Source: Neobacillus cucumis (lineage in GTDB: Bacteria > Bacillota > Bacilli > Bacillales_B > DSM-18226). Taken from it: 64,000 nt of DNA. The first letter of the stretch is position 1, and every line of letters starts with the position of its first letter. Where the stretch lies: contig NZ_JAEHGC010000004.1 of assembly GCF_016107705.1 (NCBI RefSeq), positions 310,001-374,000 of the forward strand, given 5' to 3'. Shown here in pieces: positions 1 to 8,592 of this stretch. Below the pieces are notes generated by a model that was given only the letters and a program-made list of their open reading frames with translations, searched no databases and had not been told where the DNA came from. The position numbers and the translations under genes were made by a program.

Positions 1-2281
1 AATAAGGAGCCCCATATTGTGAAAGATCAATATAGGTAGGATCCGTATTACTTAAGGAAAAGGCTGCATCTTGAATTTGGAATAATGAGTAAGGGACTAC
101 TCCAAGATCAGCATTTGTAGCACTATCGTAAAAATCAGCTGTACTCTGATGGGCATCCACTACCCCAAGGAATCCATCCCCAGGATGATCGCCTACCCAG
201 TTATCAGTATATTTGTTATCTACATACCAAAGCAGTGCACCTGGATCATACGTTATACCATATGCATTCGTTAAATGTCTCAGCGCTTCATCTGCAGCCG
301 CATAGTTACGCCACTCTAATAAATAATAGTTATCTGTTAATGTGATACCCTTATTTTTCGTAAAACCATAAAGCTCAAACAGCGATTGTGCTCCGTCTGC
401 GTTATCGCTTAAAATCGTCTTGCCATTTGCAATTACCTGGATATCATCTGCATAAAGACCAGGCATCGCAACGTATGGGTCAGCAACATAAGCAAAAACT
501 AAATAAAACTTTTGCCCTTTTAGTGCAGAAAGATCAAACACAGCATCTTTCCAGCCCTTTGAATCGCCTGTAATCCCATTTCCAAAATTACCACCGTATG
601 GATTGCTAGTGGTTGTGATGTTCCCACTTAGCGGAGTAAAATTAACCCCATCTAATGATACTCCCACATAGGCATAGTCAAAGTCTTGTTCAATGTTATA
701 CCAGGTTTTAAATTTTAACTGTGCAGAAGTTTTTCCTGTTAAATCCACAGCAGTTATCATACCATTGAAAAGATTATTTCCACTTCCACTAAAGTACTCA
801 TACTTACCGCTTGCAGGTGTATTGACTTTTGTCGGCTTATCTGGTAATTGAATTTTGATTCCGTCCTGGTTTGTTCCCTTGACACTTGCCTCATCTAAAA
901 GAACGTTCTTTTCACTCTTAAGATCGGTTAATTTATACTCGGTATTTTTAAACCAGTTTGACCCAGGCATGACTCCTTGCAAATATTCCTTATCATAGGG
1001 ACTAAAGCCTGTCGGTTCTGTCCCTGGAATGGTTCCGGCCCAACTTCCGGAGGACATAATCGTCCAATATTCGGTTGGAGCACCAACACCATCCTTGGTA
1101 TACGCCGTATCATATTCATCAGGCAAGCCCAAGTCATGACCGAACTCGTGCGCAAAGACACCAGAGGCTCCGTCTTCCGGTTCAATGGTATATGTGTATC
1201 CATAAAAATTTGAATTTGGAATCTTAACCGGTTGGCCTAAATCCCAGCTGTGGGACCAAATCGCATCATTACCAAGCGCCCCTCCGCCGGCTTCTTCACC
1301 AATACCGGAGTGAATGACCATTAAATGATCAATAATCCCATCCGGCTCCCGATAGTTTCCATCCCCATCCAGATCGTATTGATCTTCCTTATCATAATCA
1401 GCTAAATTAATAGCCGGGTCTTGAGCCGCTGCTGTTAAGGCTTCGAACACCAAAGCTTGCGGGTTTTTATCGTTGTCATATTGTGCTGGATCATTTCCGC
1501 CATAATAGGCTGCCGGATTCTTTGCGGTATACCATTTAGAAACCTGGCCATCAATCGTATAACTGCCGCCTGATTGCTGCTCGTAATATTGTTTTACAGA
1601 GAGTAAGTTTTGACCATCAGGACCGATATATCCATTATCACCAAAAATCATATCTTGATAGTGTTGCTGAGTATAGTCCTTATAGTATAAAAAGGAGCCG
1701 TCTTCCGGTTTAATGCTATTATGCGGGTAGTCTGGATAGTCAATTAAGAGCACCAATACCTTATCTTTTCTTTCCGTCCCCGTCCATTTTTCTTCCTGAA
1801 TTGGTCCTACTTTTTTGCCGGAAGACACTTTTGGATTTACTTTTTTGTCGACTATCAGCGCTCCTGCAGGTTTAAGTTTTAACTTTTTCTTTTCCTGTAG
1901 CTTTGCCCGGACTCTTTTGATTTCTTGCTGATTGGTTCCTTTAATTTCTGCCTTTTCAGCCCTTTTAGAAATATAATCATACATTTGTTTGTGCTGTTCC
2001 TCTAAGGAAGCTTTCTTGTCTACAATTCCCTGCTTAATTAATAGCTTAAGTACTTTGTCTTCATTTATGAGCCCCTCGTCAAATGGGCCTCCTGTATGTT
2101 GGTCAAGAAAAGGTAATTTGCCTGAATTACCGGTTGGCTGGCTAAATTCCATATTATGAGGATTCTGCAGCTGAACGTTTTTCCCCTTTACTTCCTTTGC
2201 AAATGTTGCCGGTGCAAAAGAACTAAACGCAAGCCCGGCTGAAAGTAAGGAAGAACCGAGCACCTTTTTCCACTTTACCAT
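1..2281 (-). CDS. Immune inhibitor A-type M6 metalloprotease (3' end beyond window)
   Basis: The minus-strand reading frame is open from the ATG at 2281 to the window edge, giving 760 codons without a stop. A signal peptide is visible: a basic start (MVKWKK), a hydrophobic stretch and an Ala-x-Ala cleavage site near residue 28. A propeptide-like charged region follows. The zinc motif HEFGH lies at residues 378-382, followed by DLGLPDEYD, as in peptidase family M6 (InhA of the Bacillus cereus group). The C-terminal part is rich in Gly, Asn and Tyr and should hold the beta-sandwich domains of InhA. The family is secreted and degrades host or environmental proteins. A G-rich ribosome site (GGGGGG) precedes the start. 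InhA proteins are about 790-800 residues, so roughly 35-40 residues are missing. Family is sure; the paralogue is not. Confidence 0.93.
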   Translation of the reverse strand, partial: MVKWKKVLGSSLLSAGLAFSSFAPATFAKEVKGKNVQLQNPHNMEFSQPTGNSGKLPFLDQHTGGPFDEGLINEDKVLKLLIKQGIVDKKASLEEQHKQMYDYISKRAEKAEIKGTNQQEIKRVRAKLQEKKKLKLKPAGALIVDKKVNPKVSSGKKVGPIQEEKWTGTERKDKVLVLLIDYPDYPHNSIKPEDGSFLYYKDYTQQHYQDMIFGDNGYIGPDGQNLLSVKQYYEQQSGGSYTIDGQVSKWYTAKNPAAYYGGNDPAQYDNDKNPQALVFEALTAAAQDPAINLADYDKEDQYDLDGDGNYREPDGIIDHLMVIHSGIGEEAGGGALGNDAIWSHSWDLGQPVKIPNSNFYGYTYTIEPEDGASGVFAHEFGHDLGLPDEYDTAYTKDGVGAPTEYWTIMSSGSWAGTIPGTEPTGFSPYDKEYLQGVMPGSNWFKNTEYKLTDLKSEKNVLLDEASVKGTNQDGIKIQLPDKPTKVNTPASGKYEYFSGSGNNLFNGMITAVDLTGKTSAQLKFKTWYNIEQDFDYAYVGVSLDGVNFTPLSGNITTTSNPYGGNFGNGITGDSKGWKDAVFDLSALKGQKFYLVFAYVADPYVAMPGLYADDIQVIANGKTILSDNADGAQSLFELYGFTKNKGITLTDNYYLLEWRNYAAADEALRHLTNAYGITYDPGALLWYVDNKYTDNWVGDHPGDGFLGVVDAHQSTADFYDSATNADLGVVPYSLFQIQDAAFSLSNTDPTYIDLSQYGAPY

Positions 2282-2495
2282 TTACCTATCCCCCCATTTT
2301 TTAAAATGAATAAAAATGCCCCTCCTTTTCTTATTCTTTTAAAATCTACAAATATAGGTCTTTAGCAGTAGATTTTAATTTAATCAAATAGAATTTTATC
2401 ATCACAGCTCTGCGAATTTACGGATAATTTGTAAATTTTGGATATTATTTTTAGCTATAATACTTCCTTTTCCGCTATTTCTCCCACTAAAATGC

Positions 2496-2530
2496 TAAAA
2501 AAACACCCGGATGAAATTCTTCCGAGTGTT
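2496..2530 (-). terminator. Rho-independent terminator of the ABC-2 exporter operon
   Basis: On the minus strand CACTCGGA and TCCGGGTG form a stem (one G-T wobble) followed by a run of six T. It lies about 100 bases beyond the stop at 2635. The remainder of 2282-2634 is AT-rich and shows nothing else recognisable. Confidence 0.75.
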
Positions 2531-2634
2531 AAAGAAATGATTAATTTAGTAGTTTTTTAGATTCAGTTGTTGGATAAGCACTTTATTCATTCTTAATTTA
2601 ATGACTCCATAAAAATAACCTCGGGATTTAGTCT

Positions 2635-3441
2635 TTAAACATTCAAATCCCTTTTTTGATAGAAAACATAGGTAACTGTCGTTAACAAGACTATTGCTGC
2701 GAAAGACACACTCATATATACAGGGTCAAGTGATGCATCCGCCATTACCTTTTTAGCCTCAAAATATTTAAAGGGGGTCAAGTACTTTAATCCATCCAGC
2801 TTATGGTTTAGATCGATAAAAATCGATAAAAGATAGAAGATTAAAAGAATAGCCGTTCCGATAGATGCAGCCCGTTTTGGTTTTTTGAGAACAGCGGCCA
2901 TTGTCGAACCTAATAATAGAAAAATAAACTGCAGCATAAACATTCCTGCCATTAAGGTATAGATTACATCCAGCGGATCACCTGCTTTATTAAATTTGGA
3001 TACCATCCCCACAGAAAGAACTAACGTGACAAAATTGAAAATAACTACATTCACAAGGGCAGCCAATAGCTTAAATGTGATAATCCTTCGACGCGAGATG
3101 GGTTTTGCCATTAAAAATTCTGTTGTGTTGTCCCGCTCTTCTTTTGCAATGATAGTGGCACCAATCATTAATGCATGAATCGCAGCCATTAAAAGAAGGT
3201 ACGCAAATAGCATCCCGTAAAACCCGATTGGGGTTGAAAAGTCTAACTCTCCGACGCCCATCATCGCCTGTAAGGATTTCGGCATACTCGCCATTAGTTC
3301 ATTAATCGATTGACCTGATGATGAAGAATACCCCTCATATTTGCCCATCCCGGCTACAACCATGAATAGTATCCCAAAACACCAAATAATCAATGACTTC
3401 CGATTTGCCTTCATTTCTCGAAAAAATAAATTCATGACCAC
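2635..3441 (-). CDS. ABC-2 family transporter permease
   Basis: A 268-residue membrane protein. It starts MVMNLFFREMKANRKSLIIW, a short cytoplasmic helix then the first membrane segment, typical of ABC-2 type permeases. About six hydrophobic segments follow. The loop motif KEERDNTTEFLMAKPISRR has the ABC-2 signature (E-x-x-x-x-T-x-x-x-L-x-x-P-[IV]-[ST]-R) that contacts the ATPase. It lies 6 bases behind a second, related permease (3448-4245) and an ATPase gene, so the two permeases probably form a heterodimer with that ATPase. Export of a drug, peptide or lipid is plausible; the substrate cannot be read from sequence. It is the last gene of the operon and ends before a terminator. Confidence 0.9.
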   Translation of the reverse strand: MVMNLFFREMKANRKSLIIWCFGILFMVVAGMGKYEGYSSSSGQSINELMASMPKSLQAMMGVGELDFSTPIGFYGMLFAYLLLMAAIHALMIGATIIAKEERDNTTEFLMAKPISRRRIITFKLLAALVNVVIFNFVTLVLSVGMVSKFNKAGDPLDVIYTLMAGMFMLQFIFLLLGSTMAAVLKKPKRAASIGTAILLIFYLLSIFIDLNHKLDGLKYLTPFKYFEAKKVMADASLDPVYMSVSFAAIVLLTTVTYVFYQKRDLNV

Positions 3442-3447
3442 ACCCCC

Positions 3448-4245
3448 TTATACCGCATGAATGTCTTTTTTAGAATAAATCACATAACTAGCGGCAACCG
3501 CTGCAAAAATAAAGACCATTTCAATGAAAATATATGAAACTTCATAGCTTGAATGTTTGATAATATAAGTTGTTTCATAATACTTAAAGGGGGTGAGGTA
3601 GCGAATCGCCTTTTCGCCAATCACTGAACCTAACATATTTAAGATATAAAAGCCAAATACAGTACCAAGCGAAATCGGCAAAACGGATTTAATTTTAGGC
3701 ACTGATACTGAAATAAGCATTCCCAGTGCGACAAACATCAATTCTATAAAAAAGGCGGTTAGTGAAATCAGCAAAAAGGTCGTTACGTCAAATGAATTCT
3801 CACTAACGGCTGATGCTGTATTGACTGCTATGATAATGTAAATAACATTCGTAATGATCAAGGAGGCTACTACTGCCAATAGTTTAGCTGTGACAATTTG
3901 CTTCCTTGTAACAGGCTTTGTGAGCAGGAAATCAGCTGTTTTTTCCCGAACCTCTTTTGACAATATCGAGGTTCCTAGATTCATAGCCTGAATGGAACCA
4001 CACAAAAGCACATAGGTAAAACCGTAGGAATAGAAGCCTAATAACGATGTGATGCTATCAAGAGAAACACCTAGTGCCCTCCGCACAGCCTCGGGATAGT
4101 TCTCCAGCAGCTTTTTAAACTGATCAGCATCCTGTGTTAAGCCAGGGAACATTGATAGGAAGAAAACAATCAACGCTGCTAAAGAAAGTGTCCAGATTAC
4201 CGTCGATTTCCGATATGCCTTTAGTTCATGGAGAAAGATATTCAT
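3448..4245 (-). CDS. ABC-2 family transporter permease
   Basis: The frame is open from 4326, but the upstream part overlaps the ATPase gene. The ATG at 4245 has AAGGAG ten bases upstream and gives MNIFLHELKAYRKSTVIW, matching the N-terminus of its paralogue downstream. The resulting protein has 265 residues, about the same size as the neighbour (268). The ABC-2 motif is SKEVREKTADFLLTKPVTRK. Six hydrophobic segments are visible. Its start is 4 bases beyond the stop of the ATPase gene, indicating translational coupling. It should pair with the permease at 2635-3441. Substrate unknown. Confidence 0.9.
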   Translation of the reverse strand: MNIFLHELKAYRKSTVIWTLSLAALIVFFLSMFPGLTQDADQFKKLLENYPEAVRRALGVSLDSITSLLGFYSYGFTYVLLCGSIQAMNLGTSILSKEVREKTADFLLTKPVTRKQIVTAKLLAVVASLIITNVIYIIIAVNTASAVSENSFDVTTFLLISLTAFFIELMFVALGMLISVSVPKIKSVLPISLGTVFGFYILNMLGSVIGEKAIRYLTPFKYYETTYIIKHSSYEVSYIFIEMVFIFAAVAASYVIYSKKDIHAV

Positions 4246-4249
4246 CGTT

Positions 4250-5128
4250 TTAATTCTCCTTTTCATAATAGTGCATAAAGATTTCCTCAAGATCTGGTTC
4301 GTCAATCCAAATGTTCTCAAGCTCAAGCTCCGAAAGCTTTTTCAAAATTAAGTTGATATTGCCGCTGTATAGGAAGCTAGTGATATTGTCTTTCACCTCA
4401 AAATTCGTGACTCCATCGATTGTTAGATTCGTAAGTGGGGCCTTGGTTTCTAACTTGAACTTCTTATGATTGTTTTCACGTAAGGTACTGATTTTTTCCA
4501 ACTTTACAAGCCGGCCCTCTTTAATAATCGCAACGCGATCGCACATTTTTTGCACTTCACTCAAGATATGGGAGGAAAACAAAATCGTCTTGCCCTTTTT
4601 ATTTTCTTCTTTTAATAAATCAAAGAATTTTTGCTGCATTAACGGGTCAAGCCCGCTTGTCGGCTCGTCGAGGATGATAAGCTTTGGATCATGAAGAAGC
4701 CCTTGGACAATCCCGACTTTCTTTTTGTTCCCAAATGAGAGGTCATCGATTTTTTTATTAAGGTCAAGGTCCATGATTTCAGCTAATTCTTTCATCCGTT
4801 TACTGCAATCCTTTTTATAAAAACTTGCCGAATACTTCAGGAGGTCTTTGACTTTCATGTTGTCGTAATAAAAGACTTCTGATGGCAAATAACCGATTTC
4901 TTTTTTGATTTCCGGAGCACACTTCACGCTGTCCTTGCCAAAGATTGTGGCATTGCCGCTTGTTGGGTAGATGAGTGAAAGAAGTGTGCGGATGGTTGTT
5001 GACTTTCCGGCGCCATTCGGCCCAATAAACCCGAATACTTCTCCTTCCTCGACATGAAAGCTGATATCTGTAATGCCTCGCGAATTGCCATAGGTCTTTG
5101 TTAGATGATTCAGTTCAATCACATTCAT
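4250..5128 (-). CDS. ABC transporter ATP-binding protein
   Basis: A 292-residue ABC ATPase that should energise the two ABC-2 permeases downstream. Walker A GPNGAGKST is at residues 36-44, the signature is LSFGN (130-134; the usual LSGGQ is altered, as is common in this subfamily), and Walker B IILDEP is at 151-156, followed by TSGLDP and the H-loop SSHIL. The last 75 residues are the extra C-terminal domain seen in DrrA/CcmA-like exporters. It lies 13 bases behind the TetR gene, so the whole operon is expected to be under that regulator. The pattern TetR-ATPase-permease-permease suggests inducible export, as for drug or antimicrobial peptide pumps; the ligand is unknown. Confidence 0.93.
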   Translation of the reverse strand: MNVIELNHLTKTYGNSRGITDISFHVEEGEVFGFIGPNGAGKSTTIRTLLSLIYPTSGNATIFGKDSVKCAPEIKKEIGYLPSEVFYYDNMKVKDLLKYSASFYKKDCSKRMKELAEIMDLDLNKKIDDLSFGNKKKVGIVQGLLHDPKLIILDEPTSGLDPLMQQKFFDLLKEENKKGKTILFSSHILSEVQKMCDRVAIIKEGRLVKLEKISTLRENNHKKFKLETKAPLTNLTIDGVTNFEVKDNITSFLYSGNINLILKKLSELELENIWIDEPDLEEIFMHYYEKEN

Positions 5129-5141
5129 CGCGTGAACCCCC

Positions 5142-5765
5142 TTATTTGTAAAAAGCCTTCATTAAGATCTCAAAATACTCTTCGATTTCTACTTGAATTC
5201 TTTCGTAATCAATTTGGTGAGAGGGGGACAGCTTTAGCTTATTCATTTCCTCTTCACCTAGTTTTTCAAAAGTAGAGGTAATAATTTTTAAGACCTTTTG
5301 GATGTCCATATCTGATCGGAATTTTGAAAAATCAATGCCCTCATAGATTTTGCCAAAATTAATGTGATTTAGTTGCTTTACCTTTTTTTCAATCTCAATT
5401 TTGATTTCGGAGGATTCGTCAAGATAAGCCTCTTCAATGAATTTAAATAGGTTTGGATATTGGTTTAATAATTCCGTCTTAATTAAGATTGCTCCGCGAA
5501 TTCTGCTAAAAAAGTCCGTTTCCTGTAAATTGATTTTTTTGTAAAATTCATCAGCAATGATTTTGTAGCAGTGATCAAATAAAAATAAAAACATTTGCTT
5601 CTTGTTGCCAAAATAATGAAACAGCAAACCCTTTGATATACCCGCATCTTTTACGATTTCATTTGTTGAGGCGTTATCATATCCCTTCTGGGCGAATTCC
5701 TTTATGGCTGCATTGATTATTCGGTCTTGTTTTTCTTGATCTAGGTTGAGAAATTTAGAAAACAT
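5142..5765 (-). CDS. TetR family transcriptional regulator
   Basis: The frame is open from 5831, but the ATG at 5765 is chosen because AGAGGG lies 8 bases upstream and because a longer start would place the operator inside the gene. The protein then begins MFSKFLNLDQEKQDRIINAA and has 207 residues. Residues 13-60 form the TetR helix-turn-helix (ASTNEIVKDAGISKGLLFHYFGNKK). The C-terminal part is an alpha-helical ligand domain of unknown specificity. It heads the exporter operon and is followed by the ATPase gene after 13 bases. Two 17-bp palindromes overlap its promoter (5791-5853), which points to self-repression and control of the exporter. Confidence 0.92.
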   Translation of the reverse strand: MFSKFLNLDQEKQDRIINAAIKEFAQKGYDNASTNEIVKDAGISKGLLFHYFGNKKQMFLFLFDHCYKIIADEFYKKINLQETDFFSRIRGAILIKTELLNQYPNLFKFIEEAYLDESSEIKIEIEKKVKQLNHINFGKIYEGIDFSKFRSDMDIQKVLKIITSTFEKLGEEEMNKLKLSPSHQIDYERIQVEIEEYFEILMKAFYK

Positions 5766-5790
5766 TGTGGCTGCCCTCTTTCTTATTGGG

Positions 5791-5853
5791 TTGACCATAT
5801 CAGTCAATGCCATTGTAACTCCGTTGACCAACTAGGTCAATAGTGGTCAACGG
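5791..5853 (-). promoter_or_regulatory. Promoter with two nested TetR-type operators
   Basis: Minus-strand promoter: -35 TTGACC (plus-strand 5835-5840), 17-base spacer, -10 TACAAT (5812-5817). Two 17-bp palindromes of the same design overlap it: TTGACCAACTAGGTCAA at 5824-5840 (perfect 6-bp arms) and TTGACCATATCAGTCAA at 5791-5807 (5 of 6 in each arm). A further GGTCAACGG arm makes a larger perfect 9-bp inverted repeat, CCGTTGACC at 5821-5829 with GGTCAACGG at 5845-5853. The first operator covers the -35 and spacer; the second covers the expected start of transcription. This is direct sequence support for repression by the adjacent TetR protein. Confidence 0.75.
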
Positions 5854-5997
5854 ATATTTTTTACAAATTTTAGAACATTTCTTTGTAAGGTTATTATGGG
5901 TACGCGGGTTGTGCTAAGATACATACGAGGCTGATTTTTATGGAGGTGACTGATTATTTGTTTAAAAGGAAGGGACCCGTCGCTTAAGCTTTCAGGT

Positions 5998-6918
5998 TTG
6001 GTCTCCGCGCGAAAAAGACTAAGTGTGAATCACCCTATTTTTCCTGTTTTATCCGGTAAACAAGCTTCGGTTGAGGCGGGGATTGCCGGGGAAGAAAGGG
6101 TAGCAGAACTATTTAGAAAGCATCTGTTTTCGTTCGAACATCAGATTTTCCACGATCTATCTCCTTCATCAAATGATAGATTTCAAATGGATACCTATTT
6201 TATGACACCTTCTTATGGGCTGGTGTTAGAAACAAAAAATATTGGCGGAAGTTTGGAGTTCAGAGAAAATCCTCCCCAATTAATCCGTACGAGAGAGAAT
6301 GGCCAAAAAGATGGGTTTGAAAGTCCCGTCGTTCAGCTGGAGCGTAATCGTGAATTATTGAGTGCCTGGTTAAGGTCCCACAACATTTTTATCCCTATTT
6401 ATGGTGCAGTTGTTCTTGCTTATCCAAAACAAATTGTGTTGGTTCCGCCAACGAAGGCTAAGATCTTATTCCCCAGTTCGATTCCCGCCTTTATTAACAG
6501 CATCCCGCAACAAGCAAAGAAGTTAGATCATGACTGTTTTGAGTGGCTTTCTGCTGAGCTTCTTAACAGCCACCAGCGTTATATTCCTAAGCCGATTTGT
6601 GAGACTTATCATATACCTTTTGGGGATATTCGGCCTGGAGTGATTTGTAAGGTGTGTGATAGGATTGGGATGGTGAAACATTGCAGGACTTGGTATTGTC
6701 CGTATTGTATGGCAAAGGATCATTTGGCTGGTGAAAGGACTTTACTTGAGTGGTTTCTGCTTTTTAATAGGCGAATTACAAATCGAGAATGCCGGGAGTT
6801 TTTACAAATTGATAATATCCATACTGCAACCCGAATTTTGAAAAATTCTACTATGAATATTGAAGGAACATTTAAAAATAGGTCATATATTATGGATTTA
6901 AGTAAGGTTAGGTATTAG
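5998..6918 (+). CDS. NERD domain protein with C-terminal zinc ribbon
   Basis: The protein of at least 306 residues has an N-terminal nuclease-related domain (NERD): GIAGEERVAELFRKH, then FQMDTYF and LVLETKNIGG, which hold the conserved D and E-x-K of this restriction-endonuclease-like fold. Near residues 218-240 is a zinc ribbon, CKVC and CPYC. The TTG at 5998 is the first conventional start codon but lacks a ribosome site. A strong GGAGGTGA lies at 5942-5949, and the in-frame codons 5950-5997 read LIICLKGRDPSLKLSGL, which resembles the usual N-terminus of Bacillus NERD proteins. The true start is therefore probably an ATT at 5953 or 5956. NERD proteins are presumed to act on DNA; the role is unproven. 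Confidence 0.88.
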   Translation: MVSARKRLSVNHPIFPVLSGKQASVEAGIAGEERVAELFRKHLFSFEHQIFHDLSPSSNDRFQMDTYFMTPSYGLVLETKNIGGSLEFRENPPQLIRTRENGQKDGFESPVVQLERNRELLSAWLRSHNIFIPIYGAVVLAYPKQIVLVPPTKAKILFPSSIPAFINSIPQQAKKLDHDCFEWLSAELLNSHQRYIPKPICETYHIPFGDIRPGVICKVCDRIGMVKHCRTWYCPYCMAKDHLAGERTLLEWFLLFNRRITNRECREFLQIDNIHTATRILKNSTMNIEGTFKNRSYIMDLSKVRY

Positions 6919-6933
6919 ATTTTTTGCTTATCT

Positions 6934-7228
6934 GAGAGTATTCTACATCCATCCACGAGTATTCGCTCCCCATCCGAGAGTAGCATCAGCCTTCGAGAGT
7001 ATTTGCAGCCTATCCGAGAGTATTTCACACCTTTCCACGAGTATTCGCTCCCCATTCGAGAGTAGCATCAGCCTTCGAGAGTATTTGCAGCCTATCCGAG
7101 AGTATTTCACACCTATCCACGAGTATTCGCTCCCCATCCGAGAGTAGCATCAGCCTTCGAGAGTATTTGCAGCCTATCCGAGAGTATTTTACACTCATCC
7201 ACGAGTATTCTCAGCTCATCCGAGAGTA
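6934..7228. repeat. Tandem array of GAGTA cores with 82-bp higher-order period
   Basis: Fifteen GAGTA cores run from 6936 to 7228. Spacings are 21, 21, 19, 21 and so on, giving an 82-bp super-period: cores at 6957, 7039, 7121 and 7203 begin equivalent units, about 3.6 units in all. Typical subunits are CGAGAGTATT, TCCACGAGTATTC and CGAGAGTAGCATC. The array fills the gap between the NERD gene and pepT. A minus-strand frame (6943-7137) only translates the repeat and is not counted as a gene. Function unknown. Confidence 0.9.
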
Positions 7229-7320
7229 ACAACATCGTCTCATTCTAAAAACGTGTACCGATCCAACGAAAGTGCTATTATAAACATGTAGCAAAACCAA
7301 AAAAGGGAGTGCAAACAAAC

Positions 7321-8553
7321 ATGAAAAATGAAATCATTGAAAGATTTACTTCCTATGTAAAAATTGATACCCAGTCTGATGAGAGCAGCAGCACTTGTCC
7401 ATCAACACCAGGGCAGTGGACCTTGCTCCACATGCTTGAAGAAGAATTAAAGTCAATTGGCATGCAAGAAGTCAGCATCGATGAAAACGGCTATCTAATG
7501 GCAACGCTTCCATCCAACACCGAAAAAGACGTACCTACGATCGGGTTCCTGGCCCACGTCGACACTGCGACAGACTTCACAGGCAAAAACGTCAACCCGC
7601 AAATCCATGAAAACTATGATGGCGGCGACATCACATTAAATGAGGCCCTAAAAGTTGTCCTATCACCAAAAGACTTTCCAAGCCTTCCAGAATACAAAGG
7701 CCATACATTAATCACCACCGACGGCACAACCCTGCTTGGCGCCGACAACAAAGCCGGATTGGCAGAAATCATGACCGCAATGGCATACTTAATCAAACAT
7801 CCGGAAATCAAACACGGTAAGGTCCGCGTTGCCTTCACCCCGGATGAAGAAATCGGCAGAGGGCCGCATAAATTTGACGTTGCCCGATTTGACGCTACAT
7901 ATGCTTACACCGTCGACGGCGGTCCGCTAGGGGAGTTAGAATACGAAAGCTTTAACGCGGCCGCAGCGAAGATTACCATTAAAGGAACCAATATTCACCC
8001 GGGCTCGGCAAAAGGCAAAATGGTCAATTCCGCCAAAATCGCGATGGAGTTACATAGCAAACTTCCTGAAAAAGAGGCACCTGAGTACACAGAAGGATAC
8101 GAAGGCTTCTATCATCTCATTTCAATCAATGGGGATGTTGAACAAACAAAGCTATACTACATCATTCGCGACCATGACCGAGAAAAATTCAACAATCGGA
8201 AAGCAACCATTACAAACCTAATCAATGAGTTTAAAGCAAAATACGGCCAGGACAATGTTCTTCTTGAACTGAATGACCAATACTACAACATGGGAGAAAA
8301 AATTGAGCCGGTTAAGCAAATCGTTGATATTGCCCAGGAAGTAATGGAATCACTGGACATCAAACCGCTCATTAAACCAATCCGCGGCGGCACCGATGGC
8401 TCGCAGTTGTCCTATATGGGGTTGCCAACACCAAATATCTTTACCGGCGGTGAAAACTTCCACGGGAAATATGAATTTATTTCCGTCGATAACATGGAAA
8501 AATCGGTAAATGTAATCGTTGGAATTGCGCAAAGCTTTGAGAAAAAGGCTTAA
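7321..8553 (+). CDS. pepT: Peptidase T (tripeptide aminopeptidase)
   Basis: A 410-residue cytoplasmic M20 metallopeptidase that removes the N-terminal residue of tripeptides, using two zinc ions. Motifs visible: HVDTATD (metal His and catalytic Asp), LLGADNKAG (bridging Asp), TPDEEIGRG (catalytic Glu and metal Glu), TVDGGPLGE and the C-terminal [10 protein letters not shown] with the last metal His. The length equals Bacillus PepT. The ATG at 7321 is preferred over the GTG at 7309, since it matches the family start (MKNEIIERF) and GGGAG lies 11 bases upstream. Single gene, ended by a strong hairpin. Confidence 0.96.
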   Translation: MKNEIIERFTSYVKIDTQSDESSSTCPSTPGQWTLLHMLEEELKSIGMQEVSIDENGYLMATLPSNTEKDVPTIGFLAHVDTATDFTGKNVNPQIHENYDGGDITLNEALKVVLSPKDFPSLPEYKGHTLITTDGTTLLGADNKAGLAEIMTAMAYLIKHPEIKHGKVRVAFTPDEEIGRGPHKFDVARFDATYAYTVDGGPLGELEYESFNAAAAKITIKGTNIHPGSAKGKMVNSAKIAMELHSKLPEKEAPEYTEGYEGFYHLISINGDVEQTKLYYIIRDHDREKFNNRKATITNLINEFKAKYGQDNVLLELNDQYYNMGEKIEPVKQIVDIAQEVMESLDIKPLIKPIRGGTDGSQLSYMGLPTPNIFTGGENFHGKYEFISVDNMEKSVNVIVGIAQSFEKKA

Positions 8554-8560
8554 TAAATAG

Positions 8561-8592
8561 AAAAAAAGCTAACCAACAGGGTTAGCTTTTTT
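8561..8592. terminator. Bidirectional terminator between pepT and the phosphotransferase gene
   Basis: A perfect stem AAAAAGCTAACC / GGTTAGCTTTTT with a short loop lies between the convergent genes, with A-run and T-run on both sides. It can end transcription on either strand. Confidence 0.9.

Noticed and set aside
6943..7137. Minus-strand 64-residue frame in the GAGTA array
   Set aside because: It only translates the 82-bp DNA repeat, has no ribosome site, and its residues follow the repeat period.
6934..7228. CRISPR array
   Set aside because: The segments between repeats are themselves repeated, cores are 5-10 bases, and no cas gene is present.
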